From Desmonostoc geniculatum HA4340-LM1 (GTDB lineage: Bacteria; Cyanobacteriota; Cyanobacteriia; Cyanobacteriales; Nostocaceae), in the NCBI GenBank assembly GCA_019359545.1, contig JAHHHB010000005.1, positions 62,001 to 126,000 on the forward strand: DNA of 64,000 bases, in the 5' to 3' direction. Below, piece by piece: positions 37,644 to 46,783 of this stretch (its first letter is position 1; the number at the start of each line of letters is the position of its first letter). Made by a program: the position numbers and the translations under genes. The notes under the pieces were generated by a model. It was not told the origin of the DNA and made no database searches. It saw only the letters and a program-made list of their open reading frames with translations.

Positions 37644-38663
37644 CTACTCTTGGGGTGGTTTCGGTCGCTTGATGGGCTTAGGAGTGGGTGTTTTGGGTAT
37701 AGGTTTTGACACTATAGGAGTGTCGCCACCTGCGCTGCCTTTCTTGATGGGACGGGGGGTTTCGCTACCGCGTCTGGGTGGGAATGGTTTTCTACCACCA
37801 CGAGGAGCTCCTTTAAATCCTGGTTTGCGTTTTTTGGGCAAATCAGCGATCGCCTCAGCTTTTTCTACAACTAAAACATCAGCTTCCCGCTTAGCTTGAA
37901 AGTCCCAGAATTTTCCCACTGCTTTGGTGGTCAACACACCCCTCAATTTCAACTTAAAATATTTGGGTTTGTCAGTTGGTTTGCGTGGAGCTTGCCTAAT
38001 TTTGACTACCAAGCTCTTAGCATCAAAAGACTGGTATACTACCTCACCACGAACAGAAAAGCCACCATCTGCAATTTCTGATGAGGGTATCAGGGCACCT
38101 GTACTGAGTTCAGAATTGAGTTCAGAGTTTTCGGATAAGCCATCATCGGGCGTTTCTACCCCTTGTGACTCCGAGTCTGGCTCGTCCTCATCTATAAAGT
38201 TTTTAGCCAGATTTTCTGGCTCCCAAACTCCAACGATTTGGATGTGCAAAGTATCATTTTCTTGTCTTGTACGTGGATATACTACCCACAGATGTTCTTT
38301 CTCTAAGTCTAGGTGATTCTTGACTAGGCTCATAATCCGTCCTAAAAGGACGGCGTTGAGTTCTACACCATCTGGGGTCAGCAGTGTACCTTGGGTAAAT
38401 TGTTCGCTGCTAGCATGATAACGGCCTCGGACTAAGCCGATGGCTCGATATTGCATCGGCTCACTGGGAGGCGGAATCGGTTGTTGTCGATTAATCAAGC
38501 TCCCATTTGAGTCAGTTTCGGTGGAGTTAGCAGGGGAATTTTCAACTTTAGAGGACAGGGCTGCTACTGTATTAACACTAGCGGCTGCCTCTATTTTATT
38601 GAGACCCTGGTTAGAGGCAGAAGAATTAGAAGGTTCAGGCAACGGCATCAGGTCGGAATTCAT
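37644..38663 (-). CDS. Cyanobacterial hypothetical protein with basic Pro-rich tail
   Basis: Start chosen at MNSDLMPLPEP, with AAGGAG 6 nt upstream; an upstream extension of 33 residues is unlikely. A Ser/Asn-rich N-terminus (about 80 residues) precedes a conserved-looking domain (MQYRAIGLVRGRYHASSEQF ... LLGRIMSLVKNHLDLEKEHLWVVYPRT). After an acidic linker comes a second beta-rich part (GFSVRGEVVYQSFDAKSLVV). The last 60 residues are Arg/Lys/Gly/Pro-rich, suggesting RNA or nucleic-acid binding. Function unknown. Confidence 0.8.
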   Translation of the reverse strand: MNSDLMPLPEPSNSSASNQGLNKIEAAASVNTVAALSSKVENSPANSTETDSNGSLINRQQPIPPPSEPMQYRAIGLVRGRYHASSEQFTQGTLLTPDGVELNAVLLGRIMSLVKNHLDLEKEHLWVVYPRTRQENDTLHIQIVGVWEPENLAKNFIDEDEPDSESQGVETPDDGLSENSELNSELSTGALIPSSEIADGGFSVRGEVVYQSFDAKSLVVKIRQAPRKPTDKPKYFKLKLRGVLTTKAVGKFWDFQAKREADVLVVEKAEAIADLPKKRKPGFKGAPRGGRKPFPPRRGSETPRPIKKGSAGGDTPIVSKPIPKTPTPKPIKRPKPPQE

Positions 38664-39086
38664 AAAAACTCCTTGCGGCGGAGACACATCCCACTGTGGG
38701 ATTTTACAAAGGCAGCTGGAAAGAGCGTTTGTGCGGCTGATGAAAGTATATTTACTTTTCACAAAGTCACACCAAAGTACTCTAACAATCCTAAAGGCGC
38801 TAAATTTAGTGTGTAAACACTAAAAGTCTAATCTAGCGCCGAGACACTAGTTTCGGAAGCATATCATAGCTACAATTCTGACGGCTCCTCCTAAAGTCAT
38901 CACTTACTTTAGCAGTGTGGATAGTTAATTGTTATAAAATTCACAGGCAATGGGTGATATTCCGCAAAGTTTTGGAAATTTTTAACTTTACAAAACTTTG
39001 AGCAGAGAGCCGTACTCCTTCTAGGGGTAGGAGCGTCAACAAATTTAAATCATAATGTCATTAGAGTTCAGGAGAAAGACAAAACT

Positions 39087-39980
39087 GTGTCTCAACCGCG
39101 CAATCGCTGGGTAGTTCAAGTTATCTTGGTGCTGGCAATTCTTGCTTTTGTGGGTGTTTCGGTGATTCCCATATTTGGAGCGCTTAATAATGCGCCATCT
39201 TCAAGCCAGAATAACCCTAGCACCAGAGGCAGTTTAACTTCCTCTGACCAAAAATCAAAATTAGAAGATCAAGTACGAGGATATGAACTGGTTTTACAAA
39301 GGGAACCAGAAAATCAAACTGCGCTCAAAGGTCTATTAGAGGCGCGGCTACAATTACTCAGTCAAAAAGAAAAAGGTTCGGTTAAACCATCTGATATTCA
39401 AGTTGTTATTGAACCTCTAGAAAAGCTTGCTAAACTGAATCCCGAACAGTCAGAATACGCAGTGTTGCTGGCTCAAGCCAAGCAGCAAATAGGCGATCGC
39501 GAAGGAGCCGCCCAAGCTTATCGCTCGGTTTTAGACACGAAACCTGGTGATTTGAAGGCTTTACAAGGAATGGTGGCTCTGTTGATGAGTCAGCAACGCC
39601 CCGAAGCAGCCATTGGTTTGTTGCAAGAAACTCTCACTCAGGCAGCTCAAGCAAATACAAATCAGCCTGGAAGCATTGACACAGTTGCTGTGCAAGTGCT
39701 GTTAGGTTCTGTTCACGCCTCCCAGAAACGCTACGCCCAAGCCGCCTCTGCATATGACCAAGCAATTAAGAAAGATCCTAAGGATTTTCGCCCCGTTGTG
39801 GCAAAAGCAATGCTGCTGAAACAACAGGGCAAAAACGCACAAGCAAAACCTTTATTTGATAGTGCCGCAGCTTTAGCACCTGCTCAATACAGAGACGAAA
39901 TTAACAAAGCTGCAACTGCTCCTTCGGCTCCTAATCCTGCTGCACCTAGCGCACCTTCACCGGAAAGTAAACCTAAGTGA
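39087..39980 (+). CDS. Membrane-anchored TPR protein
   Basis: GTG start with AGGAGAAAG upstream. One N-terminal membrane helix (VVQVILVLAILAFVGVSVIPIFG, residues 9-31) is followed by a Ser/Asn linker and about four to five tetratricopeptide repeats (for example EYAVLLAQAKQQIGDREGAAQAYRSV and VQVLLGSVHASQKRYAQAASAYDQAI). The tail is Ala/Pro-rich. TPRs mediate protein assembly, in cyanobacteria often photosystem or pilus biogenesis, but no partner is evident. 297 residues. Confidence 0.88.
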   Translation: MSQPRNRWVVQVILVLAILAFVGVSVIPIFGALNNAPSSSQNNPSTRGSLTSSDQKSKLEDQVRGYELVLQREPENQTALKGLLEARLQLLSQKEKGSVKPSDIQVVIEPLEKLAKLNPEQSEYAVLLAQAKQQIGDREGAAQAYRSVLDTKPGDLKALQGMVALLMSQQRPEAAIGLLQETLTQAAQANTNQPGSIDTVAVQVLLGSVHASQKRYAQAASAYDQAIKKDPKDFRPVVAKAMLLKQQGKNAQAKPLFDSAAALAPAQYRDEINKAATAPSAPNPAAPSAPSPESKPK

Positions 39981-40094
39981 TGGGGATTGGGAGGTGTGGG
40001 AGGTCTGGGAGGTGTGGGAGGTGAGGGAAGTATAAATTCTCTTTCTCCCCACACTCCCCATACTCGCCCATCCCCCCACACTCCCCACGTCCCG
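39981..40094. repeat. GGGAGGTGT / ACTCCCC repeat hairpin
   Basis: GGGAGGTGTGGGAGGTCTGG units, the AT joint GTATAAATTCTC, then CCCCACACTCCCC units; a composite repeat that can fold between two convergent genes. Confidence 0.6.
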
Positions 40095-40715
40095 TCACAC
40101 TCCTTCAATGGCAGCAACGATACCAAAGACCAAAAACAGACATCCGCCAGTAAGAGTGAGTTGACGCTCGGAAATGCGACCGGCGATCATTTTGCCGCCG
40201 ATAACAGCGATCGCTGCACAAATCGCATGTCCCAAAATTGCACCTATGGTCACTCCAATTGGGTTATTGCCGGCTGCTAGGGCAATGGTGGCAATTTGAG
40301 TGCGATCGCCCCACTCTGCCATAAATGTTAATCCAAAAGCCTCTATTAAAATTGCTAAGGAACTTTTTTGCTTTGGTAGCTGCAAATCTGCCTGTTTCAC
40401 CGCAGCTTCCGCCTCTTCTACAACTTCAGTATCGCAACTAGAGGCAGACATTTTACTCGCGTCGTACAACAGTTTGAGACCAAAGGCGATAAACAAAGTT
40501 ATTTCCGCATAATGAATGTAAACTTTTGGCAATAAAGACGCTGCTTGTCCAAATAGCACCGAAAGGATTGTCATCGCGGCTAAAGCAGCTGTCACTCCTG
40601 CAAATACCAACCTACGGGGGTGGTGCATTGCCAAAATCACAGCAATAAAAAATGTTTTATCACCTAGTTCTGAAACTGTAATTAATAACAAACCTGCGGT
40701 AAAAGCTGTTAACAC
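40095..40715 (-). CDS. mnx: Manganese exporter of the TMEM165/GDT1 (UPF0016) family
   Basis: Six-helix membrane protein; the Synechocystis relative Mnx moves Mn2+ out of the cytoplasm toward the thylakoid lumen. 206 residues in two homologous halves, each with the signature E-x-G-D-(K/R)-T: ELGDKTFF near residue 17 and EWGDRTQIATI near 134. A hydrophilic Cys/Glu-rich linker (residues 85-115) joins them. The GTG start has AGGAG 9 nt upstream. A yybP-ykoY Mn2+ riboswitch with terminator lies in its leader, strongly supporting a manganese role. Confidence 0.92.
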   Translation of the reverse strand: MLTAFTAGLLLITVSELGDKTFFIAVILAMHHPRRLVFAGVTAALAAMTILSVLFGQAASLLPKVYIHYAEITLFIAFGLKLLYDASKMSASSCDTEVVEEAEAAVKQADLQLPKQKSSLAILIEAFGLTFMAEWGDRTQIATIALAAGNNPIGVTIGAILGHAICAAIAVIGGKMIAGRISERQLTLTGGCLFLVFGIVAAIEGV

Positions 40716-40765
40716 TCTCTCAAGCTCCTGAAGAATCGTTTACCGATGTGAAGCTTGATGAGAAC

Positions 40766-40816
40766 CAAAAGACCTCACCAAGTTTACACTTTTCGGTGTG
40801 AACTTAGTGAAGGTCT
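40766..40816 (-). terminator. Riboswitch-controlled terminator of mnx leader
   Basis: On the minus strand AGACCTTCACTAAGTTCACAC (5' half, 40796-40816) pairs with GTGTAAACTTGGTGAGGTCT (40770-40789), followed by TTTTGG. Its 5' half includes CCTTCAC, which is also the 3' strand of the aptamer P1 helix, so the two folds exclude each other. Confidence 0.85.
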
Positions 40817-40922
40817 CGCTTTCAAATATTTATTACTTGCCACCTGAACCAGGCTCATCGCCAGTATGTTGATTCAGATGTACTGGCTTTTTAATTTTTT
40901 GCCAGCAGCTACTCCCCTTCTC
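40807..40922 (-). promoter_or_regulatory. yybP-ykoY manganese riboswitch aptamer
   Basis: Minus-strand leader of mnx. The two highly conserved yybP-ykoY segments are present: GAGAAGGGGAGTAGC at the 5' side and GCGAGACCTTCAC at the 3' side, with P1 formed by GAGAAGG and CCTTCAC. Between them are a hairpin with CTGGC/GCCAG arms and a helix around GCCTGG...CCAGGC-like bases. Mn2+ binding would close P1, prevent the terminator and switch mnx on. Confidence 0.88.
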
Positions 40923-41001
40923 TTGCGAGTTTGATTATACATCTATTTCAAGTACAAGTCAAGGCGGCAGATAAGTGAAAACATACACTTAAATTAAGTG
41001 G

Positions 41002-41649
41002 TTACTGAGGTAAAAACTCATCATTTGTGACTTCTAGTAGTTGGTATGGACAGTTCACAGGAAAGGATTCCACTAACAAACCAGTTTCAGCTTTTGCTTG
41101 CTTACCCGCTTGTGTATAACACTCCACAAAAATGCTCTCAAGATAGGATTTGAGACTAGGCGAATCATCTAGAGCTTCTTTGACACGTCTACGATGTTCA
41201 ATGATGCTTCCTTCCCAACTACCACTTCTGTTGTCAGGCTGAAATTGCCATTTGAGCAAATGCACTAGAATAGGACTTACGCACTGTACAAAAGAACTAT
41301 TTTGTGTGTCAACGTAAATACGTTGTTCCAGGCTTTTGGAGGTTGCTTTTGATTGCTGGCGATCGCCAAAATATGATTGAAAAACCTAGATAAAAGCTTT
41401 GAAAACTCTATCTGCCATTTTTGCTTTTATGTCAATGCGTAAGTCCTATAGAATTACAATCAGATTACTTTTGAGACTCCAGCGTTCACTCCTTCCCATA
41501 TCGGCAATTTCTTCGATGAGATTCTCCCAGTCCACATCCGCGTAGTCTTGACTTTGCAATTTTTCCAAAGTCGTGTTTATCCATTGGAAATAGTCGGTGT
41601 CATATAGGGCTTGGAAATGCGCTTTTAGGGAAGACATGGCAGTTTCCAT
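41002..41649 (-). pseudogene. DUF29 family gene split by a MITE
   Basis: DUF29 proteins are common small cyanobacterial proteins of unknown function. The 5' part (41446-41649) reads LYDTDYFQWINTTLEKLQ ... NLIEEIADMGRSERWSLKSNLIVIL and stops at a TAG supplied by the MITE end. The 3' part (41002-41265) resumes with HLLKWQFQPDNRSGSWEGSI ... LPQ. Removing the insert and one TTCTA copy restores SNLIVILVHLLKW in frame, the expected family sequence. So the gene was intact until recently. Confidence 0.9.
41266..41453. mobile_element. 178-bp MITE (AGGACTTACGCA family) in DUF29 gene
   Basis: Element 41271-41448 has perfect 13-bp ends TAGGACTTACGCA / TGCGTAAGTCCTA, flanked by 5-bp direct repeats TAGAA (41266-41270 and 41449-41453), the target duplication. 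No ORF. Related ends occur at 17868, 46948 (degenerate) and a full copy at 48531-48621. Confidence 0.92.
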
Positions 41650-41709
41650 TGGGAATGGTTAGATAATCTTTACAATTAACATCGGTGTGTTAAGAAAGTG
41701 TAATGCACT

Positions 41710-42681
<972 letters not shown>

Positions 42682-42851
42682 TTAATCACCTTTTTCTATC
42701 TCCTGGATTTTACATCACTGAGTTACCACCTCTGATTGTTCCAGGTGTTATGCTTGGCGATCGCTTCTCACTAACAATACCTTCTATACCAGACGCTACG
42801 CCTAGCTTGCTTCGACTTAGAAGTACGCAAAATCGAAAAATGCCTTGATTC

Positions 42852-42887
42852 GTAGGTTGGGTTGAGCCAAGTAGACACCTAACCTAC
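42852..42887. terminator. GTAGGTT hairpin followed by A-run
   Basis: GTAGGTTGGGT and ACCTAACCTAC pair around a 14-nt loop, followed by AAAAAAA on the plus strand (T-run for the minus strand is weak). Sits after the DUF6887 gene end (minus strand would read it 35 bp downstream). Confidence 0.45.
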
Positions 42888-42921
42888 AAAAAAATAGCGA
42901 ATATTTTATAATCAAGACGTT

Positions 42922-43131
42922 TTAGACCGTTTCTGGTCTATTATCCAGTTTTCTTTTAAGCATCTCTTCCATTTCTCTAAAATCTTCTTCAGTTTGGGGA
43001 AATGGATATTTTGGACTGTGAGGATTTCCTCGGTTAATCAAAGCCTCTATGGCATCATCATCTTCTCGATGAGCCAAAACGTAGGCTCTTAGCTCTTGAC
43101 GGCTCATTTTGCTGAAGTCAGGTTTCGTCAT
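42922..43131 (-). CDS. DUF6887 family protein
   Basis: Start at MTKPDFSKMSRQELRAYVLA, the recognisable beginning of this small cyanobacterial family; upstream in-frame codons belong to the overlap. About 69 residues, acidic in the middle (HREDDDAIEALINRG), then PKYPFPQTEEDFREMEEMLKRKL. Its start overlaps the upstream DUF6888 gene by 14 bp. The pair is widespread and its two-small-gene layout looks like a toxin-antitoxin module; that function is inference. Confidence 0.78.
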   Translation of the reverse strand: MTKPDFSKMSRQELRAYVLAHREDDDAIEALINRGNPHSPKYPFPQTEEDFREMEEMLKRKLDNRPETV

Positions 43132-43309
43132 CGTTAAACTTCCATTGACCATCTAGGAAAATCAGAATTTCTAGGCTCTCAGTTACACCAGCAAGGATAA
43201 ATACTGTCTTGGTATTTAGATTGTACCGAAATACATGGATAGGCTGATATCCATCTGAGAGCATCTGGCATACTCTGACGCAGGTAAGAGCCTGTTCTAC
43301 ACTAGGCAT
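43118..43309 (-). CDS. DUF6888 family protein
   Basis: 63 residues, first gene of a pair with DUF6887. The sequence EQALTCVRVCQMLSDGYQPI then HVFRYNLNTKTVFILAG and LEILIFLDGQWKFNDDET is characteristic for the family. A toxin or RNA-acting role is often suspected from the compact two-gene layout, but nothing in the sequence proves it. No clear ribosome site; the start is the first ATG of the frame. Confidence 0.76.
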   Translation of the reverse strand: MPSVEQALTCVRVCQMLSDGYQPIHVFRYNLNTKTVFILAGVTESLEILIFLDGQWKFNDDET

Positions 43310-43346
43310 ACATTGTTATAGATTATAATAGCGAGTTCCACTATAC

Positions 43347-43373
43347 CAGAATTTATATATTCTATAAATTCTG
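43347..43373. promoter_or_regulatory. Palindromic operator candidate upstream of RHH-like gene
   Basis: CAGAATTTATA and TATAAATTCTG are perfect 11-bp arms around TATTC. Further TATTCTATATAG and ATTATAGAAT half-sites stand between it and the start at 43432. Similar half-sites form the 36-bp palindrome downstream of the gene. Confidence 0.55.
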
Positions 43374-43431
43374 GCTATATAAGCTAACTTTTGTTATATT
43401 CTATATAGTCAAAAAAAATAGATTATAGAAT

Positions 43432-44013
43432 ATGATGCCAGTAGTTACAATACCCGATCTTATTTACAAGCGGCTTCAAGCCATTGCTGTACCTTTAGAG
43501 GACACACTTATCACTGTTATTGAGAAGCTATTGAATGAGCATGATGCACGTGAAAAATCTCAGCAAGACTATAAAATAGAAAATTATTCTAAAACTGAAA
43601 ATTATTCTGAGACAGAGAATTATAAAATTCTCGACCCTGATAGTCCTAGCAACCTCCGCCATACCAGAGTGCTGCGGGCGTTAATCGCCGATCAGAAAAT
43701 TGATAAACCAAATTGGAATAAAATTGTGGATAAAGCGCACGAAATTGCTATCCAACAAGGGATGTCCGTAGAGGATTTGATTAAACTTACCCGTTTCCGT
43801 ATTGTTCAAGGTGAAAAAAAGGAAGATGGTTTTCACTACCTACCAAAGTCAAACATTTCAGTGCAGGGAGTAGGTGCAAATCTTGCATGGCGTAACACGT
43901 TACACTTGATGAAAAACCTGAAATTACCGATTGAAATACACTTCGAGTGGCCCAATAAAGAGGGAGCAGCGCATCCTGGTGAAAAGGGTAAACTCTTTTG
44001 GAGTCAAAAATAG
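43432..44013 (+). CDS. Hypothetical protein with ribbon-helix-helix-like N-terminus
   Basis: 193 residues. The first 35 (VVTIPDLIYKRLQAIAVPLE ... VIEKLLNEH) follow the beta strand plus two helices of RHH antitoxins and repressors. A short repeat KIENYSKTENYSETENY comes next (DNA-level tandem AATTATTCT units). The C-terminal half (NLRHTRVLRALIADQKIDKP ... FHYLPKSNISVQGVGANLAWRNTLHLMKNL) is a domain I remember from uncharacterised cyanobacterial proteins, without known function. AT-rich palindromes on both sides suggest self-regulation. Confidence 0.72.
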   Translation: MMPVVTIPDLIYKRLQAIAVPLEDTLITVIEKLLNEHDAREKSQQDYKIENYSKTENYSETENYKILDPDSPSNLRHTRVLRALIADQKIDKPNWNKIVDKAHEIAIQQGMSVEDLIKLTRFRIVQGEKKEDGFHYLPKSNISVQGVGANLAWRNTLHLMKNLKLPIEIHFEWPNKEGAAHPGEKGKLFWSQK

Positions 44014-44102
44014 GCTGTAAAACTTAAGATTATAAAAACCTCGGTGCAAAGATATGCAGTGGGGTTTTTATAATATCTATTAGACATCTGGTGAAAATGA
44101 AT

Positions 44103-44131
44103 GTAGAGACGTAGCACTGCTACGTCTCTAC
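44103..44131. terminator. GTAGAGACGTAGC hairpin
   Basis: Perfect 13-bp arms GTAGAGACGTAGC / GCTACGTCTCTAC with loop ACT, 90 bp after the RHH-like gene. No T-run; it may simply be the common GTAGAGACG repeat of these genomes. Confidence 0.5.
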
Positions 44132-44240
44132 AAGGATTCTGGATAACGCATATTTAATTTCCGGAGATGTCTATTATAGATTTATGGCTTTAAAACATTT
44201 TTTGGTAAATTAGAGCCTGATCCTAACTTGACCCCTAGTT

Positions 44241-44276
44241 ATTTCTATATATAGAATATATTCTATATATAGAAAT
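44241..44276. promoter_or_regulatory. 36-bp perfect AT palindrome
   Basis: ATTTCTATATATAGAATA and its exact inverse, no loop. Its half-site TTCTATATA also occurs upstream of the RHH-like gene at 43417-43427. Could be a repressor site, or a cruciform between the convergent RHH-like and sdhA genes. Confidence 0.55.
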
Positions 44277-44323
44277 TTGGGAAATAGGAAAATTTTTATA
44301 TCACCCTATCCCCTAGACTCCAG

Positions 44324-46051
44324 TTAATACTTCCGCTCTTTTGGCTCAAACATAGTAATCGCCACAGGTCGATATTGAATGTCAATTCCTGCTGGTGAAT
44401 AGTAAGCCATTGTGTGTTTGAGAAAATTAACATCATCTCGCTGGGAATAATCTTCGCAAAAGTGTGCGCCGCGACTTTCTTGACGATTTAGGGCTGATGC
44501 CAAAATTGTCTGTCCCACTACCATTAAACTTCGCAGTTCTAAGGCTTCTACAAGTTCTGTATTCCAGCAACTTCCTTTGTCATCTAAATAAATTTGTGGA
44601 TATCGCTGTTGAATTTCATCTAGTTTGTGTAACCCTTCAGTCATTAATGCCTCAGTGCGGAAAACACCGCAATACTCAGTCATACAATCTTGGAAGGCTT
44701 GACGGACTTGATTAATGCGATATTCTCCTGGTTGTTCTAGCAAAGCTTGGATTTGTTGCTGGGCTTCTTTGAGGTAGCGTTGTTCATCCACAGAGGGCAA
44801 TTTACGTTTTTGCACAAATTGGGCGATCGCCGCCCCAGTCCGTTTACCATAAACTACGCACTCTAACAGCGAATTACTCCCCAAGCGATTCGCCCCATGT
44901 ACGGAAACACAAGCTGTTTCCCCAGCAGCAAAGAACCCCTCAACTAAACCATCACCACTACTGCGGACTTGACCATTGGTGTTCACTGGGATACCACCCA
45001 TACAATAGTGAATTGTCGGGCGCACTGGCATAGGTTGAGTTACAGCGTCAACACCCACTAGTCGATGGGCTTCTTCCCAGCAGAAGGGAACGCGACTCAT
45101 AATTTTTTCTTTACCCATGTGTCGCAGATCGAGATAGACAAAGGGACCGCCAGCGCTACCGTCAGAATGAACACCACGACCGGCGCGAATTTCATAAGCG
45201 ATCGCCCGTGAGGTAATATCACGAGGAGCTAGTTCCATACGACTGGGTGCGTAGTTCGCCATAAAGCGATCGCCTTCGCTATTAATCAAATACGCCCCTT
45301 CACCCCGTACTGCTTCCGAAATCAGCACTCCTACCGGATATAAACCAGTGGGATGAAATTGGACAAATTCCATATCTTCTAAAGGCAAACCGGCGATCGC
45401 AGTCATTGCCAAACCATCACCCGAAGAAGCGTAATCATTGGAGGTGGTGTTATAAACGCGACCATAGCCGCCGGTAGCAAACATCACTGCCTTCGCCCGC
45501 AGAACCTCAACATGCCCATCCAACAAATGGAACATCACCACACCCTTGGCCTGCCCCTCTTCTAAAATGAGGCGCATCACGTACCACTCTTCATATACTT
45601 GCACCCCATAACGCCGCAGGTTGTTAACTAATTCATGCAAAATTGCGTGACCAGTCTTGTCTGCGGCGTAGCAAGTGCGGTTGTGGGAATGTCCGCCAAA
45701 AGCCCTTTGAGCAATACGACCGTCGGGTAACCGCGAGAACAAAACGCCCATGTGTTCCAAATCAATTACTACATCTGGCGCTTCCTGGGCGAGAATTGCC
45801 ACAGCATCTTGATCTGCTAAATAGTCAGAACCCTTGACAGTATCAAAAGCATGTGCTTCCCAGCTATCTTCGGAATCGACATTTTTCAGCGACGCAGCCA
45901 TACCACCTTGGGCTGCCACCGAGTGGGAGCGAATCGGGTGTGTTTTGGCAACCACAGCGATATTTAAACTAGGGTCAGTGCGGGCAATTTCCACAGCAGC
46001 GCGACATCCCGCCAATCCACCGCCAACAATAACCACATCGTGTTCCAGCAT
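44324..46051 (-). CDS. sdhA: Succinate dehydrogenase / fumarate reductase flavoprotein subunit
   Basis: FAD subunit oxidising succinate to fumarate and feeding the quinone pool. Start at [19 protein letters not shown], with GGGGA upstream; an earlier in-frame start adds 8 residues. FAD motif GGGLAG near 10, [12 protein letters not shown] near 43 (FAD-linking His), [20 protein letters not shown] near 118, the active region [23 protein letters not shown] near 235, and GLFAAGE-like [27 protein letters not shown]. About 575 residues. Iron-sulfur subunit not adjacent, as is common in cyanobacteria. Confidence 0.95.
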   Translation of the reverse strand: MLEHDVVIVGGGLAGCRAAVEIARTDPSLNIAVVAKTHPIRSHSVAAQGGMAASLKNVDSEDSWEAHAFDTVKGSDYLADQDAVAILAQEAPDVVIDLEHMGVLFSRLPDGRIAQRAFGGHSHNRTCYAADKTGHAILHELVNNLRRYGVQVYEEWYVMRLILEEGQAKGVVMFHLLDGHVEVLRAKAVMFATGGYGRVYNTTSNDYASSGDGLAMTAIAGLPLEDMEFVQFHPTGLYPVGVLISEAVRGEGAYLINSEGDRFMANYAPSRMELAPRDITSRAIAYEIRAGRGVHSDGSAGGPFVYLDLRHMGKEKIMSRVPFCWEEAHRLVGVDAVTQPMPVRPTIHYCMGGIPVNTNGQVRSSGDGLVEGFFAAGETACVSVHGANRLGSNSLLECVVYGKRTGAAIAQFVQKRKLPSVDEQRYLKEAQQQIQALLEQPGEYRINQVRQAFQDCMTEYCGVFRTEALMTEGLHKLDEIQQRYPQIYLDDKGSCWNTELVEALELRSLMVVGQTILASALNRQESRGAHFCEDYSQRDDVNFLKHTMAYYSPAGIDIQYRPVAITMFEPKERKY

Positions 46052-46157
46052 AATTAGTCCCCGACTGCAAACCACTGCTGTTCTATTGTAGAAACCTAAT
46101 TCAAGGGTTTTTGAACTACACCACTTCTTGCCTTAACCATGCATCTCTACAAAAAAA

Positions 46158-46179
46158 ATCCCTGCCCATAGACAGGGAT
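46158..46179 (-). terminator. Rho-independent terminator
   Basis: On the minus strand ATCCCTG-TCTATGGG-CAGGGAT is followed by TTTTTTTG. It is positioned to end transcription coming from the small membrane protein gene at 46466-46783. Confidence 0.75.
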
Positions 46180-46181
46180 GT

Positions 46182-46314
46182 TAAGTAAGTCGGCGTAAAT
46201 AATTATTGTTGGAGTAACGCAGGGGGCAGTTCTTGCTCTTAGCTGGGTGAGAAAGAGTTTGAGCCTTATTTACTTTTGTTTACACAGTTTGGTTTTATTG
46301 CACCGACTTACTTA
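46182..46314. mobile_element. MITE-like element with TAAGTAAGTCGG ends
   Basis: TAAGTAAGTCGG at 46182-46193 and CCGACTTACTTA at 46303-46314 are perfect 12-bp inverted repeats around 109 bp without ORF. A TT/AT flank suggests a short target duplication, not certain. Confidence 0.6.
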
Positions 46315-46376
46315 TTACAAATTTTGAAGTTAGAAGTGAAAAGTTAAAAATTAAGAGTTAACAGCCAGATGCAGTG

Positions 46377-46462
46377 ACTCCAAACTCCAAACTCCAAACT
46401 CCAAACTCCTAACTCCAAACTCCAAACTCCTAACTCCTAACTCCTAACTCCTAACTCCTAAC
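46377..46462. repeat. TCCAAAC/TCCTAAC heptamer array
   Basis: About twelve heptamers, first ACTCCAA then ACTCCTA type, ending 3 bp from the stop codon of the small membrane protein gene. Confidence 0.8.
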
Positions 46463-46465
46463 TTT

Positions 46466-46783
46466 TTAGCTAGCTAGTTGTACAGGTTTTTGTTGAGACA
46501 CATTACCTGGGATAGGTTCCGTTTTGGTTCCAGGTTCTACAGGAACCATTTCAATATGATTTAACAATGTAGTCACAAACGCAAACAGCAAGAAAGGCAG
46601 CGATAGCAGAACGACGAGACCTACTGTTGCTAAAGCGTACACCGGTTTCTTAGCACCCATTAGCGCCAAGGCTGATGCCAAACTTAGAGTAATTGTAATT
46701 AACCAAACAATTATTTGACCGTAGATATCACCAAAGGTCAGGGTACAGACATACCGATAGCTTTGAATATTATTTCCGCTCAT
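46466..46783 (-). CDS. Small two-helix membrane protein
   Basis: About 105 residues with two membrane helices (IIVWLITITLSLASALALMG and YALATVGLVVLLSLPFLLFAFVTTLL) and a Pro/Gln-rich tail. GAGGC lies upstream of overlapping GTG/ATG starts; the ATG is preferred. No named family; likely a cyanobacterial conserved thylakoid or plasma-membrane protein. Its C-terminus abuts heptamer repeats, with a terminator 290 bp further. Confidence 0.7.
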   Translation of the reverse strand: MSGNNIQSYRYVCTLTFGDIYGQIIVWLITITLSLASALALMGAKKPVYALATVGLVVLLSLPFLLFAFVTTLLNHIEMVPVEPGTKTEPIPGNVSQQKPVQLAS

